From Halorussus salilacus (GTDB lineage: Archaea > Halobacteriota > Halobacteria > Halobacteriales > Haladaptataceae): a stretch of DNA of 64,000 bases. The notes beneath the pieces were generated by a model, which was given only the letters and a program-made list of their open reading frames with translations, was not told where the DNA came from and searched no databases. The position numbers and the translations under genes were made by a program. This document shows, piece by piece, positions 25,940-33,456 of the stretch. Positions within the stretch are counted from its first letter, which is position 1. Each line of letters begins with the position of its first letter. The stretch spans positions 2,790,001 through 2,854,000 of the forward strand of contig NZ_CP099993.1 in assembly GCF_024138125.1 (NCBI RefSeq). Reading direction: 5' to 3'.

Positions 25940-26425
25940 ATGCCCGAAACCGCGACGCTGATGGACTCGTACACCGAGATGACCGAGCTGCTGCTCCCGA
26001 ACGACACTAACAACCTCGGGCGAGCGCTCGGGGGCGCGGTCCTCCACTGGATGGACATCTGCGGGGCCATCTCGGCGATGCGCTTCTCGAACCACCAGTG
26101 CGTGACCGCCTCGATGGACCACGTCGACTTCATCAGCCCCATCGACCTCGGGGAGGTCGCCATCGTCGAGGCGTTCGTGTTCAACACCGGCCGGACGAGC
26201 GTCGACGTGAAGGTCGACGTGCGCGCGGAAGACCCCCGGAAGGGCGACGAGCGCGAGACCACCACCTCCTTCTTCACCTTCGTCGCGCTCGACGAGGAGG
26301 GGACGCCCACGCCGGTCCCCGACCTCGACTGCCCGACCGACAACCAGCGGGCGCTCCGGGACGCCGCCCGACGACAGCGCCGCGAACAGCTCGCGGCGGT
26401 CGCCGAGAAGATAGACGACGAGTAG
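25940..26425 (+). CDS. Acyl-CoA thioesterase, hotdog fold
   Basis: 161 residues. The opening (TEMTELLLPNDTNNLGRALGGAVLHWMDI) has the Asn-x-x-Gly-x-x-x-G-G-x-x-x-x-W-x-D signature of YciA/BFIT-type hotdog thioesterases, with the likely catalytic Asp at about residue 38. HVDFISPIDLGEVAIVEAFV and TTSFFTFVALDEEG match the remaining core. A basic and acidic C-terminal helix follows. It hydrolyses acyl-CoA in the cytosol; the chain length cannot be judged. Confidence 0.9.
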   Translation: MPETATLMDSYTEMTELLLPNDTNNLGRALGGAVLHWMDICGAISAMRFSNHQCVTASMDHVDFISPIDLGEVAIVEAFVFNTGRTSVDVKVDVRAEDPRKGDERETTTSFFTFVALDEEGTPTPVPDLDCPTDNQRALRDAARRQRREQLAAVAEKIDDE

Positions 26426-26468
26426 CCATCGGGAACGCTTATCGGCGTCGCGAGCGTACCGCTCGGCC

Positions 26469-26933
26469 ATGGGACTCGACGTGTCGGTTCCGGACCCGCC
26501 CGAACTCTCGGAGGGCACCGACCTACAGGAGTACGACGACGTGGAGGTGCGGGGCGACACCGACTACCGGCGGTCGGAACTCGAAACGTTCCTGCGCGAG
26601 GGCGCGTGGGACCAGGCGTTCGACGAGTGGGCCGAGCACACCGACCTCGACGAGCCGGAGTTCGACATCGCCCGCGAGATGGACCTGTTCCGCGAATTCG
26701 ACTTCTTCTGGGACGATTTCGCCGACCGCGTGGGGTATCACGCCCCCGGAATCGCCGAGGACTGGAAGGTCACCGAGTACCACCCCGACCTCGACTCGTG
26801 GAACACCGTCTCGGGAATCAACGCCGCGATGACCGAACTCGGTCAGGTCGTCTGCGACGTGCTGGAGAGCGACTACATCGACTGGGAGGCCGACTACGAA
26901 CCGCCCGAGGACCTCCCGGACTTCGAGACGTAG
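26469..26933 (+). CDS. Conserved-looking acidic protein of unknown function
   Basis: 154 residues, strongly acidic, rich in Trp and Tyr (REGAWDQAFDEWAEHTD, FFWDDFADRVGYHAPG, DSWNTVSGINAAMTEL). No signal, membrane segment or catalytic motif. The regular aromatic spacing suggests an all-alpha domain. Starts 43 bases after the thioesterase and could be in the same transcript. I do not recognise the family. Confidence 0.75.
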   Translation: MGLDVSVPDPPELSEGTDLQEYDDVEVRGDTDYRRSELETFLREGAWDQAFDEWAEHTDLDEPEFDIAREMDLFREFDFFWDDFADRVGYHAPGIAEDWKVTEYHPDLDSWNTVSGINAAMTELGQVVCDVLESDYIDWEADYEPPEDLPDFET

Positions 26934-26951
26934 TCGCGGGCCGAATCCGAC

Positions 26952-27812
26952 TCAGCCGTTTTCGGGCACTGCGTTGGTGAGTCCGACGGCCCGGTCTGCC
27001 CCGGCGGTGACGACGCACTCCCACGTCGCGTCGGCGACCGGGCGGGCGTCCGTGACCGCGACGGTCCGGTCGGGCACGCGCCGCAGGAGGTCGACGGCCA
27101 GCGGCAGCGTCGGGAGACGGTCTTCCCCCCGGTCGAACGCGTACCTGTCGAGCGCGACCCGCCACGACCGTCCGGTCGCGGGGCCGTCTCGCGCGTCGAC
27201 CCGGTAGTCCTCGACCAGCGCGAGGCGGTCGAACCGGGCGAGCGTGGCTTCGAGCGGGTCGCCGTCGGTCGAGGCCTCTCCGAGGCGGTCGGCGGCCGAC
27301 CGGAGGACCCGGTGCTGTCGGTCGGGGGCAAGCCGCGCGTCGAGTTCGGCCCCAACGGTCGAGAGCAGGACGAGACAGAGTTCGTCCGGGTCGTCGACCG
27401 ACTCCGCGGAGTAGAGGTACGCGTCCATCGCGGCGCGCTCGACCTCGGTCTCGCCGAGCGCCGAGAGCGCCTCGAACACAACCGCCGCGACGTCGTGGCA
27501 GAAGTCGGTGACGGCCGTCTCCTCCGGGGGCTCGGTCGCCGGGGCGTCGAACTGCCCGCCGCAGGCTCCGGCGAACTCCTCGGAGACCACCAGCGCGTAG
27601 CGGGGGAGTCGGGAGTCGTAGCGCCGGAGTTCCGCCCGGTATGCGGCCGCGAGTCCCGCGGCCTCGGCCGCGGTCTCGCGGTCCGGGAACCGCTTTCCGG
27701 CGACCGGGACCGGCCGCTCGCCGGTCCGAGCGCAGCTGACGTAGTAGCGTCCGGTGTCGTCGCTGAGGGCCGCGATGCGTTCGCGCACGTCGGAGAGGGT
27801 TCCGCCGACCAT
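26952..27812 (-). CDS. Haloarchaeal protein of unknown function under a metal-regulator-like operator
   Basis: 286 residues, cytosolic, no membrane segment. The N-terminal third (LSDDTGRYYVSCARTGERPVPVAGKRFPDRETA...AAYRAELRRYD) looks like a compact alpha/beta domain; the middle is helical with CHDVAAVVFEAL; the C-terminal part ends in beta strands. I do not recognise a catalytic motif. What stands out is the promoter: a perfect 20-bp palindrome containing TTAGGCTAGCCTAA covers the start codon and the probable transcription start, so expression is probably controlled by a DtxR/IdeR-type iron or manganese repressor. Product function unknown. Confidence 0.75.
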   Translation of the reverse strand: MVGGTLSDVRERIAALSDDTGRYYVSCARTGERPVPVAGKRFPDRETAAEAAGLAAAYRAELRRYDSRLPRYALVVSEEFAGACGGQFDAPATEPPEETAVTDFCHDVAAVVFEALSALGETEVERAAMDAYLYSAESVDDPDELCLVLLSTVGAELDARLAPDRQHRVLRSAADRLGEASTDGDPLEATLARFDRLALVEDYRVDARDGPATGRSWRVALDRYAFDRGEDRLPTLPLAVDLLRRVPDRTVAVTDARPVADATWECVVTAGADRAVGLTNAVPENG

Positions 27813-27845
27813 TTTAGGCTAGCCTAAAATCTCGGTGGATATATA
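27811..27845 (-). promoter_or_regulatory. DtxR/IdeR-like operator and TATA box of the 26952-27812 gene
   Basis: attttaggctagcctaaaat (27811-27830) is a perfect palindrome that starts inside the ATG codon. On the minus strand a TATA box (tatatat, about 27838-27845) lies about 30 bases before the ATG. The core TTAGG-CTAG-CCTAA resembles the known IdeR/DtxR boxes, and its place over the start site is that of a repressor. Confidence 0.7.
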
Positions 27846-27933
27846 GGTTCGGGGTCGATTTCAGGCTCCCGACTGGTCTACCGCAGACAAACCGTCCCAC
27901 GAACTCAAGGGGGATGACGTCGAGTGATACCGT

Positions 27934-28413
27934 ATGGCTTCCGAGGGGGAGATAGCGGTCGTTCACTTCACGGGGCGCATCGCGGAGGGCGAAGACGCCG
28001 GGGAACCGTTCGACACGTCCGACGTGGACGTGGCGCTCGACGAGGGAATCTACCACGACAACCGCGACTACAGGCCGCTGGAGTTTCGGGTCGGCGGCGG
28101 CGAGGTCGTCGACGGTCTCGACGAGGCAGTCCGGGGGATGACGGTCGGCGAGGAGCGGACCGTCCGGGTCGACCCGGACGCGGCGTTCGGCGAGCACGAC
28201 GACGGGAAGGTGGTCGAGATATCCCGCGACGAACTGGAGGAACGCAGCGATGTGACCGCCGAACAGGGCGAACTCGTCGGGTCCGAGACCGGCGAAACGG
28301 GGTGGATAACCGAGGTCGGCGACGACACCGTCACGGTCGATTTCAACCACGAACTCGCAGGCGTCTCGGTCGAGTTCGACGTGAAACTGCTGGACGCCTA
28401 CGAGGACGAGTGA
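27934..28413 (+). CDS. FKBP-type peptidyl-prolyl cis-trans isomerase, SlyD-like
   Basis: 159 residues. Folding catalyst for proline bonds. The beginning EIAVVHFTGRIAEGEDAGEPFDTS, then PLEFRVGGGEVVDGLDEAVRGM and VGEERTVRVDPDAAFGEHDD match an FKBP domain with an inserted IF flap (about 90-130), as in archaeal and SlyD FKBPs. The closing FNHELAGVSVEFDVKLLD is also typical. There is no signal peptide, so it acts in the cytosol, and no His-rich metal tail is present. Confidence 0.94.
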   Translation: MASEGEIAVVHFTGRIAEGEDAGEPFDTSDVDVALDEGIYHDNRDYRPLEFRVGGGEVVDGLDEAVRGMTVGEERTVRVDPDAAFGEHDDGKVVEISRDELEERSDVTAEQGELVGSETGETGWITEVGDDTVTVDFNHELAGVSVEFDVKLLDAYEDE

Positions 28414-28466
28414 GCGGAATCCCGAACGAAGAGAACACCAGCGAGAAGAGAAAATCGGTCGGACGA

Positions 28467-29987
28467 CTACGTCGTCGTCGTGGTCTCGGTGAGTTCGTCG
28501 GTCTCGGTTTCGGTCTCGTCAGCTTCGGTCGTCTCGTCAGCTTCGGTCGTCCCGTCTTCCGCGGTCGTCTCGGTCTCGTCGGGTTCCTCGGCGGCCGCCT
28601 CGACGGTGACGCTCACGCCGTGGGGTTCGTAGGCAGTGGCGCAGTAACCGCCCTGATTCCACGGGAACTCCTCGTCGGTTATCTCGACGAGCTGGTCGTC
28701 CGGGTCCGAGATGGTCGCCGGTTGGCTTCGGCCCTCCTCGTCGGTCGCCCGCGAGTAGACCGTGTACTCGCCGGGTTCGGCGTCCCAGACGTATCTGAAC
28801 TGCCGCCAGGAGTAGGGCGTCTCGACCGGACCGAAGAACTCCGCTTCCTCCCACGAGTCGCCGCCGTCGGTCGACACCTCGACGGTCTCGACTTCGTCGT
28901 CGCCCGCCCACGCGACCCCGATCACCTCGACGGTCCCGCCCGGACCGGGACTCACGGTCGCGTCCTGGACCGGATAGCCGATGAGGGATTTGACGATCTG
29001 GTCGTAGATGTAGGGGTGGCGTATCTCCTCGGACTGCATCTGATCTTCGATGTCGAACAGGTCGATGGTCTCGAACTGCTCGGCCTCCTCGTCTATCGGC
29101 GTGAGCCGATACGAGTACTGTTGCCAGTGGGTGTAGAGGCGCTGGTCGCCCTCCTCCCACTCCTCGCCGTACACCATCATGTCCATGACGTGCATCCGGT
29201 TGACCCACTTGACGTTGTTGTTGCCGTACCACCCCGGCACCAACAGCCGGACCGGGAAGCCGTGGTCGCTCGATATCGGACTCCCGTTCATCTCGTAGGC
29301 CAGCAGGCAGTCGTCCATCACCTTCTCCATCGGAATCGAGCGAGTGAAGATGTCCTCACCGTCGGGTGCCTCCCCGCCCATCACCGACAGCCACATGTCC
29401 GAGTCGGTGTTCGCGCCGTACTCCTCCAGAATCTCGCTGATGGGCGTCCCGGTCCACGCCGTGTTCCCGACCGCGCCGAACGTCCACTGATTGCCCCCGA
29501 CCTGCGGGTCGAAGTACGACCGGCCGTTGCCCGAACACTGCATCGCGTGGATCACCGTCTCGGTCGAGTAGCCGTGACGAATCTCGTCCATCGACAGTTC
29601 GACCTCCTCGTCCACCATCCCGGTCAGCGAAACGGTCCACTCGTCCTCGTCGATGTCGGGCGTCGCGTAGTGGTTGCGTATGTAGTGCTCTTCCCGTGGC
29701 GTGATGTAGCTCTGGTAGGTCTCCAGCGACGCGGCCTCGCCGTTCTCGGGGTCTTCCGAGAGGATTCGAAGCCCCGGATACCCCTCCTGGAGGCTCGGCC
29801 CGTCGTCCTCCGCCGTGGTGGTCTCCTGTTCGCCCTCGGTCGTGGTCTCGTCCTGTCCCCCGACGTTGCTCGAAAGTATCCCGACGCCCGCGAGTGCGCC
29901 GCTCGCCATCAGGAACCGCCGACGGTCGAGATACCGCTGTCGTCGCGTCTGTCCGTTCGTGTCGTCGTCCCCGTTCTCCCCCAACAT
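28467..29987 (-). CDS. Sulfite-oxidase-like molybdopterin oxidoreductase, Tat-exported
   Basis: 506 residues. The signal is a Tat type (DRRRFLMASGALAG). A Thr/Glu-rich linker (about 45-70) precedes the Mo-binding domain. HAMQCSGNGRSYF (about 150-162) contains the conserved Cys that ligates molybdenum; GTPISEILEEYG, HGFPVRLLVPGWYG and NNVKWVNRMHVMD match the SUOX fold. The C-terminal dimerisation domain includes VIGVAWAGDDEVETVEVS. A second Thr/Glu/Asp low-complexity tail of about 50 residues ends the protein. No heme domain is fused, so an external electron acceptor is needed; the two-domain cupredoxin 88 bases upstream is the obvious candidate. Substrate may be sulfite or another sulfur or nitrogen oxyanion. 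Confidence 0.9.
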   Translation of the reverse strand: MLGENGDDDTNGQTRRQRYLDRRRFLMASGALAGVGILSSNVGGQDETTTEGEQETTTAEDDGPSLQEGYPGLRILSEDPENGEAASLETYQSYITPREEHYIRNHYATPDIDEDEWTVSLTGMVDEEVELSMDEIRHGYSTETVIHAMQCSGNGRSYFDPQVGGNQWTFGAVGNTAWTGTPISEILEEYGANTDSDMWLSVMGGEAPDGEDIFTRSIPMEKVMDDCLLAYEMNGSPISSDHGFPVRLLVPGWYGNNNVKWVNRMHVMDMMVYGEEWEEGDQRLYTHWQQYSYRLTPIDEEAEQFETIDLFDIEDQMQSEEIRHPYIYDQIVKSLIGYPVQDATVSPGPGGTVEVIGVAWAGDDEVETVEVSTDGGDSWEEAEFFGPVETPYSWRQFRYVWDAEPGEYTVYSRATDEEGRSQPATISDPDDQLVEITDEEFPWNQGGYCATAYEPHGVSVTVEAAAEEPDETETTAEDGTTEADETTEADETETETDELTETTTTT

Positions 29988-30011
29988 GCACCTTGTGTAG
30001 CGACACCAACC

Positions 30012-30023
30012 AGTATAAAATCC
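30012..30023 (-). promoter_or_regulatory. TATA box of the molybdoenzyme gene
   Basis: Minus-strand GGATTTTATACT about 30 bases before the ATG at 29987, consistent with a short or absent 5' leader. Confidence 0.6.
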
Positions 30024-30075
30024 CGCCTGACGTTGTGAGCGTCCGAACGTACGATTAACGGCGTTGAGCCGGGAA

Positions 30076-31002
30076 CTATTCGGTGACGACGACGGTCCCG
30101 ACCATCCCTTGGTCGGCGTGGGGCGTACAGACGTAGACGTACGTTCCGGGGACCGTGAAGGTGTGCTCGAACGTCTCGCCGACCTCCATGACCATGAACG
30201 ACCGACTGCCCTCGTAGGTGGAGAACGGTTCGGCGTCGTCCGGTATCTCTACTTTCGGGTCGGCGTCGGGCTTGGCGCTGACGTTGTGACCTTCGCTCTC
30301 GGCGGTCCACCGGACCGTGTCGCCGACCGATATCTCGACCTCCTCCGGGACGAATCGGAGGTACTGCCCGTCCGGGCCCACTGCGACGTCCACGACCTCG
30401 CCGTCTCCCTCTGTTTCGGTCTCCGTCTCACCGTCCTCCGTCGGCGTCTCGGTCTCCTCCGTCGTCTCGAACCCCTCGCCGAGTTCGACGTCCCCGACCA
30501 TCTGCTCGGGATGGTACTCGCATCGGTAGGCCGCCAGCGACTCGCTCGCCTCGAAGACGACCTCGCGGGTCTCGCCGACCTCGCTGGCGCTGTCGGTCCG
30601 TTCGAGGGCCTCGCCGTCCTCGTCTTCGAGGCGAAGTTCGTGTTGCTCGCCGTCGAGGTTCATCCAGACCACTCGATACCGCTCGCCATCCCGGAGCGCG
30701 AGCGTCGGGTTCTCCTCGCCAGTTATCGCCGCGGGCGCGAGTCCATACCAGCCCGAGGTTCGACCGCCGAGAGCGACGGTCGTCGCGTCGCCGTCCGTCG
30801 CTTCCTCGGTCTCGGTCGTGGCCGTTTCGTCTCCCTCGGTCGTCGTGTCCTCCTCTGTCGTCGTCTCCTCGCCCTCTTCGGTGGTCTCCTGCGCGCCAGC
30901 GAGCCCACCGACTCCTGCGACGGCACTCGCCGCTCCCATCGCCCGCAGAAACGTTCTTCGCGTCTCGTTTCCCGTCGGTTCCGCGTCGTCGTGTCCCCCC
31001 AT
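30076..31002 (-). CDS. Halocyanin-like blue copper protein with two cupredoxin domains, Tat-exported
   Basis: 308 residues from the ATG at 31002; an in-frame TTG at 31032 exists but sits in the promoter. The Tat motif is TRRTFLRAMG. A Thr/Glu-rich linker of about 30 residues is followed by cupredoxin 1, whose type-1 copper ligands read His in EQHELRL, Cys and His in YRCEYHPEQM and the following Met. A second Thr/Glu linker leads to cupredoxin 2, with His in EGHNVSA and Cys, His, Met in YVCTPHADQGM near the C-terminus. Both domains keep all ligands, so each should carry copper. Likely an exported electron carrier, probably partner of the adjacent molybdoenzyme. Confidence 0.92.
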   Translation of the reverse strand: MGGHDDAEPTGNETRRTFLRAMGAASAVAGVGGLAGAQETTEEGEETTTEEDTTTEGDETATTETEEATDGDATTVALGGRTSGWYGLAPAAITGEENPTLALRDGERYRVVWMNLDGEQHELRLEDEDGEALERTDSASEVGETREVVFEASESLAAYRCEYHPEQMVGDVELGEGFETTEETETPTEDGETETETEGDGEVVDVAVGPDGQYLRFVPEEVEISVGDTVRWTAESEGHNVSAKPDADPKVEIPDDAEPFSTYEGSRSFMVMEVGETFEHTFTVPGTYVYVCTPHADQGMVGTVVVTE

Positions 31003-31047
31003 GACGCGAGTAGTGTCGGTGGTTTCGTCCAAAAGCGTTCGGGTCGG

Positions 31048-31377
31048 CTACCCGTCGAGGTCGTCCAACTGGACCGTCTCGTCGACGACGAGGGTCGGCC
31101 CCTCGTCCATGTCCACGAAGTTCGCGGCGTCGGCCTGAACCTCTTGGCCGATTTCGGACTCGAACGCCTCGCCGATGGCGGCGGTGTCGTCGAAGTAGAG
31201 TTCGAGCAGGCCGTCGTAGCCCGCCTTCTCGGGGTCCTTCGGAACCGAGGTGACGTACTTCCGGAGACCGGGCAACTGCTCGGCGAGGTCGGCGTGGTCG
31301 CCCGTCCAGTACTCGACGAACTCCTCGTGGGTCAGGCCGTCCTTGCGGACGAGCAGGTCGACCAGTTTGACTGCCAT
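31048..31377 (-). CDS. EthD-type dimeric alpha/beta-barrel protein
   Basis: 109 residues from the ATG at 31377. The pattern VKLVDLLVRKDGLTHEEFVEYWTGDHADLAEQLPGLRKYV is that of EthD/YCII-like dimeric ferredoxin-fold barrels (G-x-S/T-x-E-E-F-x-x-Y-W-x-x-x-H). YDGLLELYFDDTAAIGEAF continues the fold. Related proteins support redox or degradation enzymes, or quench reactive intermediates. It lies upstream of the copper protein on the same strand with 45 bases between them, so they may be co-transcribed. Confidence 0.88.
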   Translation of the reverse strand: MAVKLVDLLVRKDGLTHEEFVEYWTGDHADLAEQLPGLRKYVTSVPKDPEKAGYDGLLELYFDDTAAIGEAFESEIGQEVQADAANFVDMDEGPTLVVDETVQLDDLDG

Positions 31378-31426
31378 AATTCCACGCTTGACCCGCGTGA
31401 ACTTCCGTGTGTCGGTCGACGTTTCT

Positions 31427-31538
31427 GTCGTCGCTCGCACCCGTCGGCGACGCGGTGTCGAGTGCGGTCGTCGCTCGCGCCAGTCGCCGACGCGATTTCG
31501 GGTGCGGTCGTCGCTCGCACCGCGAGCGACGACCGCAC
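31427..31538. repeat. 40-bp tandem repeat ending in a perfect hairpin
   Basis: Two 40-bp units (31427-31466 and 31467-31506, both beginning gtcgtcgctcgc) and a partial third. The last unit continues into 31502-31538, a hairpin with perfect 17-bp arms and a 3-base loop. Divergent intergenic space between the EthD-like and HEWD genes. Confidence 0.85.
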
Positions 31539-31603
31539 GGCGATTCCGGCAAGCACTGATGGAGGGGCCTCACTTAAGTACCCGTGCCACCTGTTGGCTA
31601 GCG

Positions 31604-31774
31604 ATGACCGAACTGGAACCGCCGACGAGGCGCGAGTGTCAGCGATGCGGTCGCCGAGAGGCGTGGGACGACGACGCGACGAACTGGACGATACGCGACG
31701 ACGCGCAGACTGGCGAGCCGTTCTGTATCCACGAGTGGGACATCACCGGGACGTACCGTCCGATTCGGGGGTGA
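31604..31774 (+). CDS. HEWD family zinc-knuckle microprotein
   Basis: 56 residues. Two Cys pairs are readable: CQRCGRREAW near the start and a single C in PFCIHEWDITGTYRP near the end, with His/Glu/Trp/Asp giving the HEWD signature. A small metal-binding protein of haloarchaea whose role is unknown. Its stop codon lies in the first unit of a 15-bp tandem repeat. Confidence 0.85.
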   Translation: MTELEPPTRRECQRCGRREAWDDDATNWTIRDDAQTGEPFCIHEWDITGTYRPIRG

Positions 31775-31805
31775 CCGATTCGGGGGTGACCGATTCGGGG
31801 GTGAC
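31761..31805 (+). repeat. Three exact 15-bp tandem repeats
   Basis: cgattcgggggtgac three times without change, overlapping the end of the HEWD gene. Confidence 0.95.
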
Positions 31806-32102
31806 CGCCCCGGAGGGTGAGGGTCGGCCCGGCGGTCCCAGCCCACGTCCCCCTCCGTCCCGCTCTCCCGCCCCCAGCGAGCGGCCGGACCAATCCCGGC
31901 AGTTTTTATTACCGGGGGGCGTAAACCCGTCATAGACCGATAGTTCGCGGGTTCGTGGCTCGGCCACCGCGGGCCCCACCGACGGCCGAAAGACGCCGCG
32001 GCGGGGGTTCGACGCCGCGAGCAGGTTTGAATGCGTACGGACGCCGCGCGACGTGGCTCTCACCGAACCACGGCGCGGCTTTGCGTACAACAGGATGAAA
32101 CT
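31775..32102 (+). other. Long leader region before RNase J
   Basis: 328 bases without a gene. It contains the rest of the 15-bp repeats, a Pro-codon-like C-rich stretch, a TATA-like tttttatta (31903-31911) about 190 bases before the RNase J ATG, and a strong hairpin (32043-32079). If transcription starts near 31930, the mRNA has an untranslated leader of about 170 bases. Confidence 0.5.
32043..32079 (+). promoter_or_regulatory. Stem-loop in the RNase J leader
   Basis: An outer 7-bp stem (gccgcgc/gcgcggc) and an inner 5-bp stem (cgtgg/ccacg) separated by a 2-base bulge, around an 11-base loop, ending 23 bases before the start codon. Might be a processing or autoregulation target. Confidence 0.5.
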
Positions 32103-33455
32103 ATGGAAATAGAAATTGCAACCATCGGCGGTTACGAAGAAGTCGGACGGCAGTGTACTGCCGTGCGCGCGGGCGACGACGTGGTCATATTCGACATGGG
32201 GCTGAACCTCTCGAAGGTCCTCCTCCACGACAACGTCGAGACCGAGAAACTGCACAGCCTCGACCTCATCGACATGGGCGCGATTCCGGACGACCGCGTC
32301 ATGAGCGACCTCGAAGGCGACGTGCAGGCCATCGTGCCCACGCACGGCCACCTCGACCACATCGGGGCCATCTCGAAGCTGGCCCACCGGTACAACGCGC
32401 CGGTCGTCGCCTCGCCGTTCACCATCGAACTGGTGAAACAACAGATTCAGGGCGAGCAGAAGTTCGGCGTCGAGAACGACCTCGTGAAGATGGAGGCTGG
32501 CGAGACGATGTCCATCGGCGACTCCGGGCAGGTCGAACTGGAGTTCGTCAACGTGACCCACTCCATCATCGACGCCATCAACCCGGTGCTCCACACGCCC
32601 GAGGGGGCCATCGTCTACGGTCTCGACAAGCGGATGGACCACACGCCGGTCATCGGCGACCCCATCGACATGAAGCGGTTCCGCGAGATCGGCCGCGAGG
32701 GCGAGGGCGTCCTCTGCTACATCGAGGACTGCACCAACGCGGGCCGGAAGGGCCGCACCCCGAGCGAGGCGGTGGCCCGCCGCCACCTCCAAGACGTGAT
32801 GACCTCGGTCGAGGACTACGACGGCGGCATCGTGGCGACGACGTTCTCCAGCCACATCGCCCGCGTCAAGAGCCTCGTGGAGTTCGCCAAGGACATCGGG
32901 CGCGAACCCGTCCTGCTCGGACGGTCGATGGAGAAGTACTCGGGCACCGCCGAGCGACTCGACTTCGTCGACTTCCCCGAGGACATGGGGATGTTCGGCC
33001 ACCGCAAGTCCGTGGACCGCACCTTCAAGCGCATCATGAAGGAGGGCAAGGAGGACTACCTCCCCATCGTCACCGGCCACCAGGGCGAACCGCGCGCGAT
33101 GCTCACCCGGATGGGTCGGGGCGAGACGCCCTACGAACTGGACGACGGCGACAAGGTCATCTTCTCGGCCCGCGTGATTCCGGAGCCGACCAACGAGGGC
33201 CAGCGCTACCAGTCCGAGCGCCTCCTGAAGATGCAGGGCGCGCGCATCTACGACGACGTCCACGTCTCGGGCCACCTCCGCGAGGAGGGCCACTACACGA
33301 TGCTGGACGCGCTCCAGCCCCAGCACGTCATCCCCGCCCACCAGGACATGAAGGGGTTCTCGCCCTACGTGAGCCTGTGCGAGAACCAGGGGTACAAGCT
33401 CGGTCGAGACGTGCACGTCACGAGCAACGGCAACCTCATCCAACTCGTCGAATAA
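32103..33455 (+). CDS. rnj: Ribonuclease J (archaeal RNase J)
   Basis: 450 residues from the ATG at 32103, chosen because the family begins [18 protein letters not shown]; an ATG 72 bases earlier in the same frame would pass through the leader hairpin. It is a metallo-beta-lactamase/beta-CASP nuclease: motif 2 is [10 protein letters not shown] (about 78-87), later metal ligands lie in [16 protein letters not shown] and YIEDCTNAG, and the beta-CASP part ends with [15 protein letters not shown] and [14 protein letters not shown]. Archaeal RNase J degrades RNA 5' to 3' and takes part in mRNA turnover and rRNA maturation. One base separates its stop from the prenyl synthase start. Confidence 0.94.
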   Translation: MEIEIATIGGYEEVGRQCTAVRAGDDVVIFDMGLNLSKVLLHDNVETEKLHSLDLIDMGAIPDDRVMSDLEGDVQAIVPTHGHLDHIGAISKLAHRYNAPVVASPFTIELVKQQIQGEQKFGVENDLVKMEAGETMSIGDSGQVELEFVNVTHSIIDAINPVLHTPEGAIVYGLDKRMDHTPVIGDPIDMKRFREIGREGEGVLCYIEDCTNAGRKGRTPSEAVARRHLQDVMTSVEDYDGGIVATTFSSHIARVKSLVEFAKDIGREPVLLGRSMEKYSGTAERLDFVDFPEDMGMFGHRKSVDRTFKRIMKEGKEDYLPIVTGHQGEPRAMLTRMGRGETPYELDDGDKVIFSARVIPEPTNEGQRYQSERLLKMQGARIYDDVHVSGHLREEGHYTMLDALQPQHVIPAHQDMKGFSPYVSLCENQGYKLGRDVHVTSNGNLIQLVE

Positions 33456-33456
33456 C

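Noticed and set aside
28500-28570. Repeated gtcgtctcgtcagcttcg units as a possible CRISPR or DNA repeat
   Set aside because: They encode the Thr/Glu-rich C-terminal tail of the molybdoenzyme, so simple coding low complexity explains them.
31985-32030. tRNA-like T-arm sequence (ggttcga within paired GC stems)
   Set aside because: The loop is 11 bases instead of 7 and no acceptor, D- or anticodon arm fits around it.
32031-32102. A 24-residue N-terminal extension of RNase J
   Set aside because: It passes through the leader hairpin, has no family similarity, and the family's usual beginning is at 32103.
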